DNA of 64,000 bases. Origin: BOG-908 sp964250925. Its GTDB lineage: Bacteria > Pseudomonadota > Alphaproteobacteria > Acetobacterales > Acetobacteraceae. A program made the position numbers and the translations under genes. Of the stretch, positions 34,391 to 42,746 are shown piece after piece (the stretch's first letter is position 1; each line of letters begins with the position of its first letter). The notes under the pieces were generated by a model, which was not told the DNA's origin, searched no databases, and saw only the letters and a list, made by a program, of their open reading frames with translations. The stretch covers positions 1 to 64,000 of the forward strand of contig CAXUHU010000002.1 in the NCBI GenBank assembly GCA_964250925.1. Reading direction: 5' to 3'.

Positions 34391-34813
34391 TTACAGCGCC
34401 TGTTCTTGCACAGGTGCGCGAGCCATCGAGTGACTGCGCAAGGTGTATCGCACGTTGCGCCCACCTACTTCTTGCCTGATGAGCTCGAAGCCCGGCTCGA
34501 ATTCCGGTCGCTGTACCATGAAACTCATACGTACGCTTTCCCAACCCTTCTTGGAGTCAAAGGCCAGGATTTTGATGTATGTGCCAGGATGTTCCCGCTT
34601 GCATGACTCAAGCTCCATCATCACGCCCGCGGGGTCGCGCAGATCGAACATCGGATTGCCAAACATCGACCAGTAGCAGTTTCGAGGATGCGGATCGGAC
34701 GTGTATTCGATTGCAACAGCCCAGCCATTGTTTAGCGCATACTCAACCTGCTTCTTGATCTCGGCGTCGTTTAGATCCGGCAAGAACGAGAACTGTCCTT
34801 GAGTGACTTTCAT
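34391..34813 (-). CDS. cbbS: RuBisCO small subunit, red type (form IC)
   Basis: 140 aa. It opens MKVTQGQFSFLPDLNDAEI, the red-type start, and has YWSMFGNPMFDL in place of the green-type small-subunit loop. The C-terminal extension after FDSKKGWESVRMSFMVQRP (about residues 105-140) forms the beta-hairpin tail that fills the central solvent channel in red RuBisCOs. GGGAGAG precedes ATG 34813. It follows cbbL by 20 bp. No anomalies. Confidence 0.97.
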   Translation of the reverse strand: MKVTQGQFSFLPDLNDAEIKKQVEYALNNGWAVAIEYTSDPHPRNCYWSMFGNPMFDLRDPAGVMMELESCKREHPGTYIKILAFDSKKGWESVRMSFMVQRPEFEPGFELIRQEVGGRNVRYTLRSHSMARAPVQEQAL

Positions 34814-34833
34814 GATACTCTCCCTGGCGCGAT

Positions 34834-36297
34834 TCAGGACGCTGTTGGTGTTGGTACAAAATCCACCGAGTCGGTGCTGGCGTAGTTGAACGTGACATCC
34901 TTCCATGTATCCAGCGCCGCACGCAGCGGGCGGCACCACTTGGCGGCGCCTGAAAGGATTTCGGGACCCTCGTTCCAAATGTCGCGGCCTTCGTTTCGCG
35001 CCTTCACGATTGTCTCGAGTGCAACCCGGTTTGCCGTTGCACCGGCCTGTATGCCGTCAGGGTGGCCGATCGTGCCGCCGCCGAACTGCAAAACGACGTC
35101 CTCGCCGAGATACGTGAGCAGTTGATGCATTTGGCCGGCGTGGATGCCGCCCGATGCCACAGGCATCATCTTCTTCAAGCTGGCCCAAGGTTGATCGAAG
35201 AATATGCCGTGCCGCAAATCTTTTGCCACATGGCTCTCGCGACACGTATCGTATATGCCGCTGATCACGGCAGGATCGCCTTCGAGCTTGCCGACGACAG
35301 TTCCCGCGTGGATATGGTCCACGCCGGCCATGCGCATCCATTTGGCAATGACTCGGAACGAGATGCCATGATTCTTCTGCCGTGTGTAGGTGCCGTGGCC
35401 TGCACGGTGCAAGTGCAGGATCATGTCATTGCGGCGCGCCCACTTCGCCATGCTCTGTATGGCCGTGTAGCCGACGACGAGGTCGATCATGATGATTACG
35501 CTGCCGAGTTCACGAGCGAATTCGGCACGCTCGTACATCTCCTCCATCGTGCCAGCCGTCACGTTCAGGTAGGTGCCTTTGGTCTCGCCGCTTTCGGCTG
35601 AAGCCTTGTTCACCCCCTCCATGCAATAGAGAAAGCGGTCGCGCCAATGCATAAACGGCTGCGAATTGATGTTCTCGTCGTCCTTGGTGAAATCCAGTCC
35701 GCCTTTCAAGGCCTCGTAGACGACACGCCCGTAGTTCCGGCCCGACAAGCCGAGTTTCGGCTTCATCGTGGCTCCCAAGAGCGGCCTGCCAAAGCAGTTC
35801 AGGCGTTCGCGTTCGACGACTATGCCTGTCGCTGGGCCTTGAAAGGTCTTCAGATAATGAGCCGAGATCCGCATGTCTTCGAGGCGAAGCGCTTTCAGCG
35901 GTTTGAAGCCGAATACATTGCCTATGATCGAGGCGGTCAGGTTGGCGATCGATCCCTCCTCAAACAAGTCGAGATCGTAGGCGATGTAGGCGAACCATTG
36001 GCCGGGTTGGCCCGGAACGGGCTCCACCTTGTAGGCTTTCGCCCTGTAATACTCGCTGTCGGTCAACCGGTCGGTCCAAACCACAGTCCAGGTGGCGGTG
36101 GACGACTCGCCAGCTACGGCCGCTGCGGCTTCTTCAGGGTCAACACCGTCCTGAGGCGAAATCCGGAAGACGGCCAATATGTCGGTGTCCTTCGGCTCGT
36201 AATCGGGCTCCCAATAGCCCATCTGCCGATACTTCAGCACGCCCGAGCGATACCGCTCCTTCATATCGGTGATCTTGACGTCGGCGACTTGGTCCAT
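34834..36297 (-). CDS. cbbL: RuBisCO large subunit, red type (form IC)
   Basis: 487 aa. It fixes CO2 onto RuBP. Form I active-site residues are present: Asn/Glu region GSIANLTASIIGNVFGFK, KPKLGLSGRNYG (Lys175), the carbamylated Lys and metal acids in GLDFTKDDENINSQP (Lys201-Asp203-Glu204), HRAGHGTYTR (His294 region), loop 6 GTVVGKLEGDP (Lys334), SGGIHAGQMHQL (Ser379) and LQFGGGTIGHP. GHGTYTRQKNHGISFRVIAKW places it in form IC/ID. The C-terminal tail DFVPTPTAS is the CbbX target. ATG 36297 has GGGAGG just upstream. First gene of the minus-strand operon cbbLSEXFPAZ. Confidence 0.98.
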   Translation of the reverse strand: MDQVADVKITDMKERYRSGVLKYRQMGYWEPDYEPKDTDILAVFRISPQDGVDPEEAAAAVAGESSTATWTVVWTDRLTDSEYYRAKAYKVEPVPGQPGQWFAYIAYDLDLFEEGSIANLTASIIGNVFGFKPLKALRLEDMRISAHYLKTFQGPATGIVVERERLNCFGRPLLGATMKPKLGLSGRNYGRVVYEALKGGLDFTKDDENINSQPFMHWRDRFLYCMEGVNKASAESGETKGTYLNVTAGTMEEMYERAEFARELGSVIIMIDLVVGYTAIQSMAKWARRNDMILHLHRAGHGTYTRQKNHGISFRVIAKWMRMAGVDHIHAGTVVGKLEGDPAVISGIYDTCRESHVAKDLRHGIFFDQPWASLKKMMPVASGGIHAGQMHQLLTYLGEDVVLQFGGGTIGHPDGIQAGATANRVALETIVKARNEGRDIWNEGPEILSGAAKWCRPLRAALDTWKDVTFNYASTDSVDFVPTPTAS

Positions 36298-36372
36298 CGT
36301 GAGCCTCCCGTTACGCACAATCGCGATGCTGGCGTTGACGAGACCCTAGCCGGATGGACGCGGTATAGGGAA

Positions 36373-36410
36373 ACAAATTAATCTGTCCTGGACCACAAGG
36401 TATCCCTTGT
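36373..36410. promoter_or_regulatory. two dyads in the cbbL-cbbR intergenic region (candidate CbbR sites)
   Basis: The 120-bp divergent region holds two inverted repeats. The first, ACAAATTAATCTGT (36373-36386), is a near-perfect dyad with an AT-rich centre. The second, ACAAGGTATCCCTTGT (36395-36410), is a perfect 6-bp repeat ending 7 bp before the cbbR ATG. Their centres are 23 bp apart, about two helical turns, the arrangement expected for the recognition and activation sites of a LysR-type regulator. Assignment to CbbR is inferred from position. Confidence 0.55.
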
Positions 36411-36417
36411 CGAACCG

Positions 36418-37362
36418 ATGCTGAGCCTGACGACCCGCCAGTTGCAGATATTCGTGGCTGCCGCCGATGCGCGATCGTTTGCACGTGCGGCAGAGACGCT
36501 TCATGTCTCGCCAGCCGCAATATCCTTTCAAATCAAGCAGATCGAGGACGGCAGCGGTTTCGCCGTTTTTGAACGTATCGGCCGGGCGGTGGCGCTTACG
36601 GACGCGGGCACCTGCCTGCTCGGCTACGCGAGGCTGGTTCTACAGGCTCTGCAAGACGCGGATCAGGCTTTGCTGGCGTTGAAAGGCGTGATCGGAGGAA
36701 CGGTACGGCTGGGCGCTGTGTCCACGGCGAAGTACATCATCCCTCACGTGTTGGCACGCTTTCAGGCCGAACATCCGGGTGTGGTGATCAACCTTCGGTT
36801 TGGCAATCGGCAGCAGATCGCCGATGCGCTCGACCTAGGCGAGATCGATCTTGCAGTCATGGGCCGCCCAACTGACAAGGCGGACGTGTTGGCCACTCCT
36901 TTTGCCACCCACCCTTCGGTTGTCATCGCAGCGGCGCGTCACCGATTTGCCGAAGCTGAAAGCGTGACACTTCTAGATCTTGTGGGAGAGCGGCTGATCA
37001 CGCGTGAAGACGGCTCGGGTACACGCTTGCTGACTGAAGACGCCTATCGCGCCGCTGGCGTGACACCGCGTATCGGGATGACGACCGATAGCAACGAGAC
37101 TATTAAGCAGGCCGTAATGGCTGGAATGGGCATCGCGATACTCTCGCGCCACACGATCGGACTTGAGCTGGCGCTGCGCCTGATGCGCACCTTGCCAGTC
37201 AAGGGTTTTCCGATACTACGAACGTGGTTCGTGGTTCGACGTCGATCGATGCCGATGATGCCGGCCCACACGCATCTTGAAAACTTCCTACGACATAATG
37301 GACAAGAGGTTATTGACGCGTTGGAGGACGGCTACAAGCAAGCTTCTACTCAACCACACTAA
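36418..37362 (+). CDS. cbbR: LysR-type regulator of the cbb operon
   Basis: 314 aa. An N-terminal winged HTH (LTTRQLQIFVAAADARSFARAAETLHVSPAAISFQIKQIE, summarised as the LysR HTH at residues 4-43) is followed by a periplasmic-binding-like effector domain (RLGAVSTAKYIIPHVLARF onward). LGEIDLAVMGRPT and SNETIKQAVMAGMGIAILS match CbbR proteins, which sense RuBP, NADPH or other Calvin metabolites and activate cbb operons. Divergent placement from cbbL is the classical arrangement. Its stop TAA directly abuts the stop of convergent cbbY with no spacer. Confidence 0.94.
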   Translation: MLSLTTRQLQIFVAAADARSFARAAETLHVSPAAISFQIKQIEDGSGFAVFERIGRAVALTDAGTCLLGYARLVLQALQDADQALLALKGVIGGTVRLGAVSTAKYIIPHVLARFQAEHPGVVINLRFGNRQQIADALDLGEIDLAVMGRPTDKADVLATPFATHPSVVIAAARHRFAEAESVTLLDLVGERLITREDGSGTRLLTEDAYRAAGVTPRIGMTTDSNETIKQAVMAGMGIAILSRHTIGLELALRLMRTLPVKGFPILRTWFVVRRRSMPMMPAHTHLENFLRHNGQEVIDALEDGYKQASTQPH

Positions 37363-38124
37363 CTAGTCGTACGAGCGTGGCGCGCAGGAGGCAAACCACG
37401 CCTCCAAATCAGCCAGCGTCACCGTGCTGCCTGCGAGAGCCGGACCGGTTACAACCGTTGCCGCATTCTCGGAGTCTCCCAAGTGATTGAGGATGGCGAG
37501 AGCACCCTTAAAGGGGCCGTCGCCGCCATAGGCGCTCATCGTTACAAGGCAGGCGATCCCCGCGCCAGTCGCACTTCGCAAGCCGTTTGGCGTGTCTTCC
37601 AATGCGAGACAGTGTTCTGCCGGAAGTTCAAGTTGTGATAGCGCCAGCAGATAGACGTCCGGCGCGGGCTTCTTGGCCGGAACCTCGTCGCCAGCTGCGA
37701 TCACCTCAAACGGCTGGTATCCCATGGCGGCCCGAAGCAACGCTTCGACATTAGGCCGGCTCGTCGTCGTGGCGATCGCCAAGCGAACGCCGGCCGATCG
37801 TGCCTCCTGGATGAGGCGTTCGACACCTGGGCGGAGCGATAGCCGATGGCTGCTGACAAGTTTGGTATAGCGCGCGGTCTTGTCCTTATGGAGGGCCGCA
37901 ATATCCGCATCGCTCAGCCGACCGGGATTGTCGGATTGGTTCTGGTAGAACCGAATACGCTCTTTACCGCCGGTGACTTGCAGAAGCTTGCCGTATAGAT
38001 CCTTGGTCCAAAACCACGGTAATCCGGCCGACTGAAAGCTTTGGTTAAAAGATTCACGATGCAACTCCTCAGTTTCAGCTAGGGTCCCATCAACATCGAA
38101 GATTAGAGCGCGCAGCTTAGACAA
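37363..38124 (-). CDS. cbbY: xylulose-1,5-bisphosphate phosphatase CbbY
   Basis: 253 aa HAD-type phosphatase. Motif I IFDVDGTLAETEELHRESF, cap region QVTGGKERI, motif II IATTTSRPNVEALL, motif III KKPAPDVYLLAL and motif IV ALEDTPNGLRSATGAG match the red-lineage CbbY family, which removes XuBP, a potent RuBisCO misfire inhibitor released by CbbX. The start is TTG at 38124, inside the end of speE (8-bp overlap). It is therefore the third gene of speD-speE-cbbY and not of the main cbb operon. Convergent with cbbR. Confidence 0.93.
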   Translation of the reverse strand: MSKLRALIFDVDGTLAETEELHRESFNQSFQSAGLPWFWTKDLYGKLLQVTGGKERIRFYQNQSDNPGRLSDADIAALHKDKTARYTKLVSSHRLSLRPGVERLIQEARSAGVRLAIATTTSRPNVEALLRAAMGYQPFEVIAAGDEVPAKKPAPDVYLLALSQLELPAEHCLALEDTPNGLRSATGAGIACLVTMSAYGGDGPFKGALAILNHLGDSENAATVVTGPALAGSTVTLADLEAWFASCAPRSYD

Positions 38125-39010
38125 GCTGGCTTCGTCCCGAAGACGGCCGTTTTAATAGGCTCGCAATGTAGGGGGGGAGGTTGAAACTCCCGACATGGAT
38201 TTCCGGCGTCCAGTATGACGGCAGTCCCACCACTCCTTGGGTTTCGGCTCGGGCGGCAATTTCCCCAATGTCGTGCTGGTCAAATCCAGCGGTTTTGGAG
38301 GCGATACCCAAGGTCATCAAACCTCCCACGTAGGTTGGCACGGCGGCGACGTAAGCCGACACGTGGGGGAAGAATCGGCGCCGTCGTCTGCTCGTGTCAA
38401 CCAACTCGTCCGCCTGCATGAACGGTACGCCACACTGGTTCACTACCAATCCGGAATGCGTCAATACGCGTGCGCAGTGCTCATAGAATTCATCTGTGAA
38501 AAGAGTTTCACCAACCCCGATTGGATCGGTGCTATCGACGATCACGACATCGAAACTGTCGCTTGGCGCATTCGACACGAATTCTATGCCATTTCCGACG
38601 ACGATGTGTGCTCGCGGATCAGTCCAGGCTGACCCACCTACGGCGGGCAGGTGTTCCTGCGCGAGACGAATGACCTCACTATCGATTTCGACCATGACTG
38701 CTTGCCGCACATTGCGATGCATCAGTACGCGACGTAGGACACCACCGTCGCCCGCGCCGATAATCAAGACATCCTTGGCATCGCCGTGGGCCAATAACGG
38801 GACATGCCCAAGCATCTCTTGATAGACAAACTCGTCGCGCTCAGTGATCTGGATGCATCCGTCTAATACCATGACGTTACCATGGCCGTAACTTTCGAAA
38901 ACCACAATTTCCTGAAAGAGACTCTGCACGCGAGCAAGCTCTCGTCTTACTCGGAAACGCTGCCCCCAATGCGGGTAGAGAGTCTCGTTCAACCATATGT
39001 CCGCGGGCAT
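38117..39010 (-). CDS. speE: spermidine synthase (polyamine aminopropyltransferase)
   Basis: 297 aa, cytosolic. It transfers the aminopropyl group of decarboxylated SAM to putrescine. The SAM-binding motif VLIIGAGDGGVLRRVLMH (about residues 80-97), acidic EID after VMVEIDSEVI, the catalytic/putrescine Asp in VVIVDSTDPIGVG, and ITERDEFVYQEMLGHVPL (Tyr/Gln/His pocket) are all canonical. ATG 39010. It lies 80 bp downstream of speD and overlaps cbbY, so the three are probably one transcript. Confidence 0.96.
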   Translation of the reverse strand: MPADIWLNETLYPHWGQRFRVRRELARVQSLFQEIVVFESYGHGNVMVLDGCIQITERDEFVYQEMLGHVPLLAHGDAKDVLIIGAGDGGVLRRVLMHRNVRQAVMVEIDSEVIRLAQEHLPAVGGSAWTDPRAHIVVGNGIEFVSNAPSDSFDVVIVDSTDPIGVGETLFTDEFYEHCARVLTHSGLVVNQCGVPFMQADELVDTSRRRRRFFPHVSAYVAAVPTYVGGLMTLGIASKTAGFDQHDIGEIAARAETQGVVGLPSYWTPEIHVGSFNLPPYIASLLKRPSSGRSQLV

Positions 39011-39090
39011 AGGCTCGTTTCCAAATGGGGGAGCTGACGTTCGCTTACATAATGGCTCAGCGCGACAGAACGCTCATACAACGACAGACC

Positions 39091-39558
39091 CTAAAAAACG
39101 CGGCCACGCCTTTGCTCATCGACATCGACTCGCTCGGGATGGAAGGCTGCCTGCAAGACTGGGATCGCACGACGCGGATCGCATGCACCACACATGAAAA
39201 TGTCGATGGCTGCGAAATTCCTCTCGGGCCAAGTGTGTATCGAAATATGGCTTTCTGCCAACACAACCACACCGGAAACGCCGCCATTGGGCGTGAAATG
39301 GTGAAAGTGGCTGTGTAAAATCGTCGCCCCAGCAATAATTGCGCCTTCGCGCAACGCCCTATCAATCAGGTCTGGCTGATCGAGATTTCGAGCACCCCAA
39401 AGGTCGATGAGAAGATGCGTTCCGGCGAAGCGCATGCCGTCCTTCTCAACGAAGTAATCTGTTCGCTCCTCACCGACGTCATGCGGAGAAGAGGTGACAT
39501 TCGTCTGGCAATCGCTCGGGAAATCCGAGACCATCCCCAGCTGAGCAAGTGCGTTCAT
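39091..39558 (-). CDS. speD: S-adenosylmethionine decarboxylase proenzyme
   Basis: 155 aa class I prokaryotic SpeD, which provides decarboxylated SAM. Autocleavage occurs in LAESHISIHTWPE between Glu and Ser; the Ser becomes the pyruvoyl group. GTHLLIDLWGARNLDQ and ILHSHFHHFTPNGGVSGVVV are the flanking family blocks, and DIFMCG carries the proton-donor Cys. ATG 39558 with GGGGG about 8 bp upstream; an in-frame TTG at 39648 would run through the leader hairpins. Starts the speD-speE-cbbY group, downstream of the flagellar cluster. Confidence 0.95.
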   Translation of the reverse strand: MNALAQLGMVSDFPSDCQTNVTSSPHDVGEERTDYFVEKDGMRFAGTHLLIDLWGARNLDQPDLIDRALREGAIIAGATILHSHFHHFTPNGGVSGVVVLAESHISIHTWPERNFAAIDIFMCGACDPRRAIPVLQAAFHPERVDVDEQRRGRVF

Positions 39559-39572
39559 CACGTACCCCCAAA

Positions 39573-39634
39573 CCAGCAGATGACCTGTTGGGCTTTCGCC
39601 CCCTTGGGCCGGGACGCGTGAGATAGGGTCCCTA
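39573..39634 (-). promoter_or_regulatory. structured leader upstream of speD
   Basis: On the minus-strand RNA, going 5' to 3': GGUAGGGACCCUAUC contains the dyad at 39624-39634; GGGC-GAAA-GCCC (39601-39590) is a GNRA tetraloop hairpin; CCAACAG-GUCAU-CUGCUGG (39591-39573) is a third stem with one mismatch. Stems two and three share two bases, so they compete. The last stem ends 15 nt before the speD start, close to its G-rich ribosome site. No known riboswitch class is recognised. Confidence 0.4.
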
Positions 39635-39673
39635 CCTCGGCGTTGCAAGTAAAATATTGACGTTGGGTTGAGT

Positions 39674-42600
39674 TTAGGAGTGTGGCAGGGGAGCGGATAG
39701 GCTCAGAGACGCCGGAAGAGCGTGCATCGCCGCGATTTCACTGGCTGACCGAGGAAGGTCCGCCGTGCTCCGAACCGGGTCAGCTGTCAGAACCGCGAAC
39801 AAGGCGGTATTTGGGCCCGATAGAAATTTTCTGGCAAAGGTTTTGCGCAGTTGTCGCAGTCCGGCCACGTCCCCAGCCTCGCTACGGTCGCGAGCTGCGT
39901 GGATGAGGATCTGCTGTTGCAACTCGTCCGGCAACGCACCAAACCCGACATCCTCGACTATTCGACCTAGCGCGCCTGCTGCGCCCAACCAGTCATGCTG
40001 AGCTTCCAGGATCGTAGTCTCCGCCTCGCGTGCCTTCTCCCCAGGCTGCGTGAACAGTATGGCCAAGGCGTCAGCCGGTTTGCCCAGGGATGCCAGCAGC
40101 CGGGCACGCAGCAGAGCACGATCTTGCACCATGGCCACTGTCAGACCAGAGTCGCTACATTCATCCAGTATGGCCAGCGCAGCAGATGGCTCACCGCGGC
40201 CAGCTTGCAATTCTGCAAGTTGCAAGCCGATTACGGCTCTGGAATAAGGATCTGTCGCCTTGGCAAACAGGCTGCTTATGATCGGCTGAGCTTGATCGGG
40301 CAGGTCCAAAGCAAGCAGTTTTTCGGCGAGTATGGGCCCAAAACGGCTTCGATGAGGGCCGGAAGGTAGCTTCGATGCCTTTTCAGCCAAATCCACAAGA
40401 TCTAGCGCGTTCAATGTTTTGGCCTGATTGCTGTCCAGGAACGTCTCTACGATCTTCGCCTGATCAGTTTGGAGGGTCGCATGCTCATCGGGAAACATGG
40501 TTTCCGTGTCGTCTGACACCTTCAGCGCCGCTCGCCACGCTCCCGACTGAGCATAAAATCGCGCCACGCGTCGGCGCAGCTGAAGCTCACGATCGTCGCC
40601 CCGCCAAGAGTAGGAAAAGCTTTCAAGTATTTCGGCAGCCTTCTTTGGCGTGAGCTGACCCGAGTTGAGCCGCTGCTCGACACTAAGCTCGATAGCGTCA
40701 GCTCGCGCGAGCCTGTCCGATCGCTGTGCCACTTTACCCAGCAAAGCGAGGCTTTCGGCTGTCTCGCCGTGTGACTGGAGCTGTCGTGCGCGTATTACAT
40801 CAAGGCTAGAGTCAGAAAACTCTGAAAGAAAAGCCGTCAAAGCCCTGTCCTGCCCGCCTGCTGCCAACAGGGCAGCTGCTGGACGCAGAACCAGCCGCCG
40901 AAGGTTCTGCGGATACCTCGCCAGTAGCGGCCAAGTGGTAGCCAAGGCTGCCGCTTGACGGGCAGTCTCGGGTTGATCAGGCCAGAGAAGTGCCCGCCAC
41001 ATCATCGCCTCATCGCCATCACCGAAGCGATCAGTGTCTTGCGGTGGTCGCGGCGTAACTCCGCCCGCTTCGGCCGATAACCAAGCGGCCACGGCGGAAA
41101 GGCTGGTCGCCAGCGGATCGCTTCGTCGCCCCGGGTCCTCGGCAATGGCGGTACGAACGACCGCCGCGGCCTCTACGTCGAGGCCCTCGGCGAGCATCGC
41201 TTGGGCAACCCTCAGCCGTGCTGGAAAGCGTGCCGCCTTCGGCAGGCTCACCACGTCCTGAAGTGCCTGGATGACTCGCCGATGCTGGCCATTTACCGAC
41301 AAGTTTGGGATGTCGAACATGCGGGTCATAACGCGACCGTTTGGCCACGCCCCCAGCGTCTGTTCAGGCCAAGTCATCGACAGCGATGGAGGGTCTGCGG
41401 CCGATAGCTCGTAGCCATCGCGGGTTGCGCGCAAGACGACGCGGTCGGAGGTCGGTTCCACAACCAAGCCTTGCCAAGTTGGCAAGACAGTCAGCTCTGC
41501 CGCCGTATGCTGGCTCGTCACCCGCTGCCCTGCTCCACGTTGCGTCCCGACGAGGAGCCGCCCTCCGGTCACCGAGTCCTCCAGCGCCACGGCCCGCCCG
41601 GGCGATGTCATGTCGAAAACCAGAACTCCCATTCTCATGTGACCGGCAGTTGGAAGCGGCGATGTCGGCGTTACCAACGGGGACAGGCTTACAGCCCAGT
41701 TGCCGTTATGTTGGACCAGGTGCAACGGAATGGTTGATGGTACGTGGAAGTGCAGGTCTGTTCCGGTCGGCAGCATAGTCTGAACTGCACTGCCAAAGGC
41801 AGGATTGTCCTTAAGCGCGCTTAGGTCCAACGCTTGCGGCTGATCAAATACGATATGCGCGTCGCCACGGCGGGAAAATGCGGCCGCTCCAACTTTGGAG
41901 TTTACTGGCAGAAGGATTGCCGGACCGGGTAACTCGGCTTCGCTCAAGACATAGACTGCATCATGGCTCAACGTCGAAGCCGGTTCGTTGTCGCCTTGCG
42001 GAGACGACGGAGATTGCTGTGGAGATGGTGTTGTCAGCGAGGCATCACCGTGCCGCACATCTTCCGCCCTGACGGCGATCGACGGCACGGCCTTTCCGGC
42101 GTCTACTCGGTCGTCGGTGGATCTCGTTGGCTCGCGCGACGCAACATCGTCTTTATCAGCTTGGTATCCAGACTTAGCCGGAGGAGCCGAACTCCGCCCA
42201 GGTGCGCGCTGGATAGGCGCAATCAGAGCATTCTGCGTAGCGGCAACGGGCTTTAAAGGATCAAATACATCCACAACAAACAAGCTGTTGCGGTGCCAGG
42301 TACGAACTCGTCCACCAGCGACAAGCGAAACAAGGCCAGTGCCCACGCCCCCCGTTACCGCGATGAGCCGCCTTCCGCAATGAGGTATCGTTCCGACCGT
42401 TGCTGAAGGTGAAAACCTGATTTTCAGTGACAATCCATCACTGGTTGACATAACATCGATTTTGCCGGGTCCAGAGAAAACCAGCCGGTCAAAACCGTCA
42501 TGGATTGCGAACCGTTCCACCACGCTTCGGTGAGGTTCTTCCGTCATCGACGTCGTGTTGACACTTGTGGAAAGTGGCGCGGCAGAGGCGGCGTTCGGAC

Positions 42601-42730
42601 CTGCCGTTATCAAAAAATACCAAAGTGGTGCTGCAATCACGATAGTAATTGCAGGCAAACGCCGGACCCGCACGAGAGGGTCGAGCCAACCGTGCCAAGT
42701 GCGCCACAGGCAGAGGCATAGCAGCCTCAT
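39674..42730 (-). CDS. large flagellar-cluster protein with helical (TPR-like) repeats
   Basis: 1018 aa. An N-terminal hydrophobic segment (about residues 25-45, LPAITIVIAAPLWYFLI) suggests export or membrane anchoring. Residues about 60-430 are beta-rich and Ser/Pro-rich with a low-complexity patch near 175-250. From about 470 to 980 the sequence becomes alternating Ala/Leu-rich helices (ARLRVAQAMLAEGLDVEAAA, AVIGLQLAELQAGRGEPSAA, SLGKPADALAIL) like TPR repeats. Similar large proteins follow motE in alphaproteobacterial flagellar operons, as I recall, but no function is established. It lies 16 bp after motE in the same orientation, so a motor or export role is inferred. Confidence 0.75.
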   Translation of the reverse strand: MRLLCLCLWRTWHGWLDPLVRVRRLPAITIVIAAPLWYFLITAGPNAASAAPLSTSVNTTSMTEEPHRSVVERFAIHDGFDRLVFSGPGKIDVMSTSDGLSLKIRFSPSATVGTIPHCGRRLIAVTGGVGTGLVSLVAGGRVRTWHRNSLFVVDVFDPLKPVAATQNALIAPIQRAPGRSSAPPAKSGYQADKDDVASREPTRSTDDRVDAGKAVPSIAVRAEDVRHGDASLTTPSPQQSPSSPQGDNEPASTLSHDAVYVLSEAELPGPAILLPVNSKVGAAAFSRRGDAHIVFDQPQALDLSALKDNPAFGSAVQTMLPTGTDLHFHVPSTIPLHLVQHNGNWAVSLSPLVTPTSPLPTAGHMRMGVLVFDMTSPGRAVALEDSVTGGRLLVGTQRGAGQRVTSQHTAAELTVLPTWQGLVVEPTSDRVVLRATRDGYELSAADPPSLSMTWPEQTLGAWPNGRVMTRMFDIPNLSVNGQHRRVIQALQDVVSLPKAARFPARLRVAQAMLAEGLDVEAAAVVRTAIAEDPGRRSDPLATSLSAVAAWLSAEAGGVTPRPPQDTDRFGDGDEAMMWRALLWPDQPETARQAAALATTWPLLARYPQNLRRLVLRPAAALLAAGGQDRALTAFLSEFSDSSLDVIRARQLQSHGETAESLALLGKVAQRSDRLARADAIELSVEQRLNSGQLTPKKAAEILESFSYSWRGDDRELQLRRRVARFYAQSGAWRAALKVSDDTETMFPDEHATLQTDQAKIVETFLDSNQAKTLNALDLVDLAEKASKLPSGPHRSRFGPILAEKLLALDLPDQAQPIISSLFAKATDPYSRAVIGLQLAELQAGRGEPSAALAILDECSDSGLTVAMVQDRALLRARLLASLGKPADALAILFTQPGEKAREAETTILEAQHDWLGAAGALGRIVEDVGFGALPDELQQQILIHAARDRSEAGDVAGLRQLRKTFARKFLSGPNTALFAVLTADPVRSTADLPRSASEIAAMHALPASLSLSAPLPHS

Positions 42731-42746
42731 TTTGTAGGCCCACGTA

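Noticed and set aside
39559..39673. A known SAM riboswitch upstream of speD
   Set aside because: The stems present do not match the SAM-II, SAM-V or SAM/SAH layouts I know; kept only as an unclassified structured leader.
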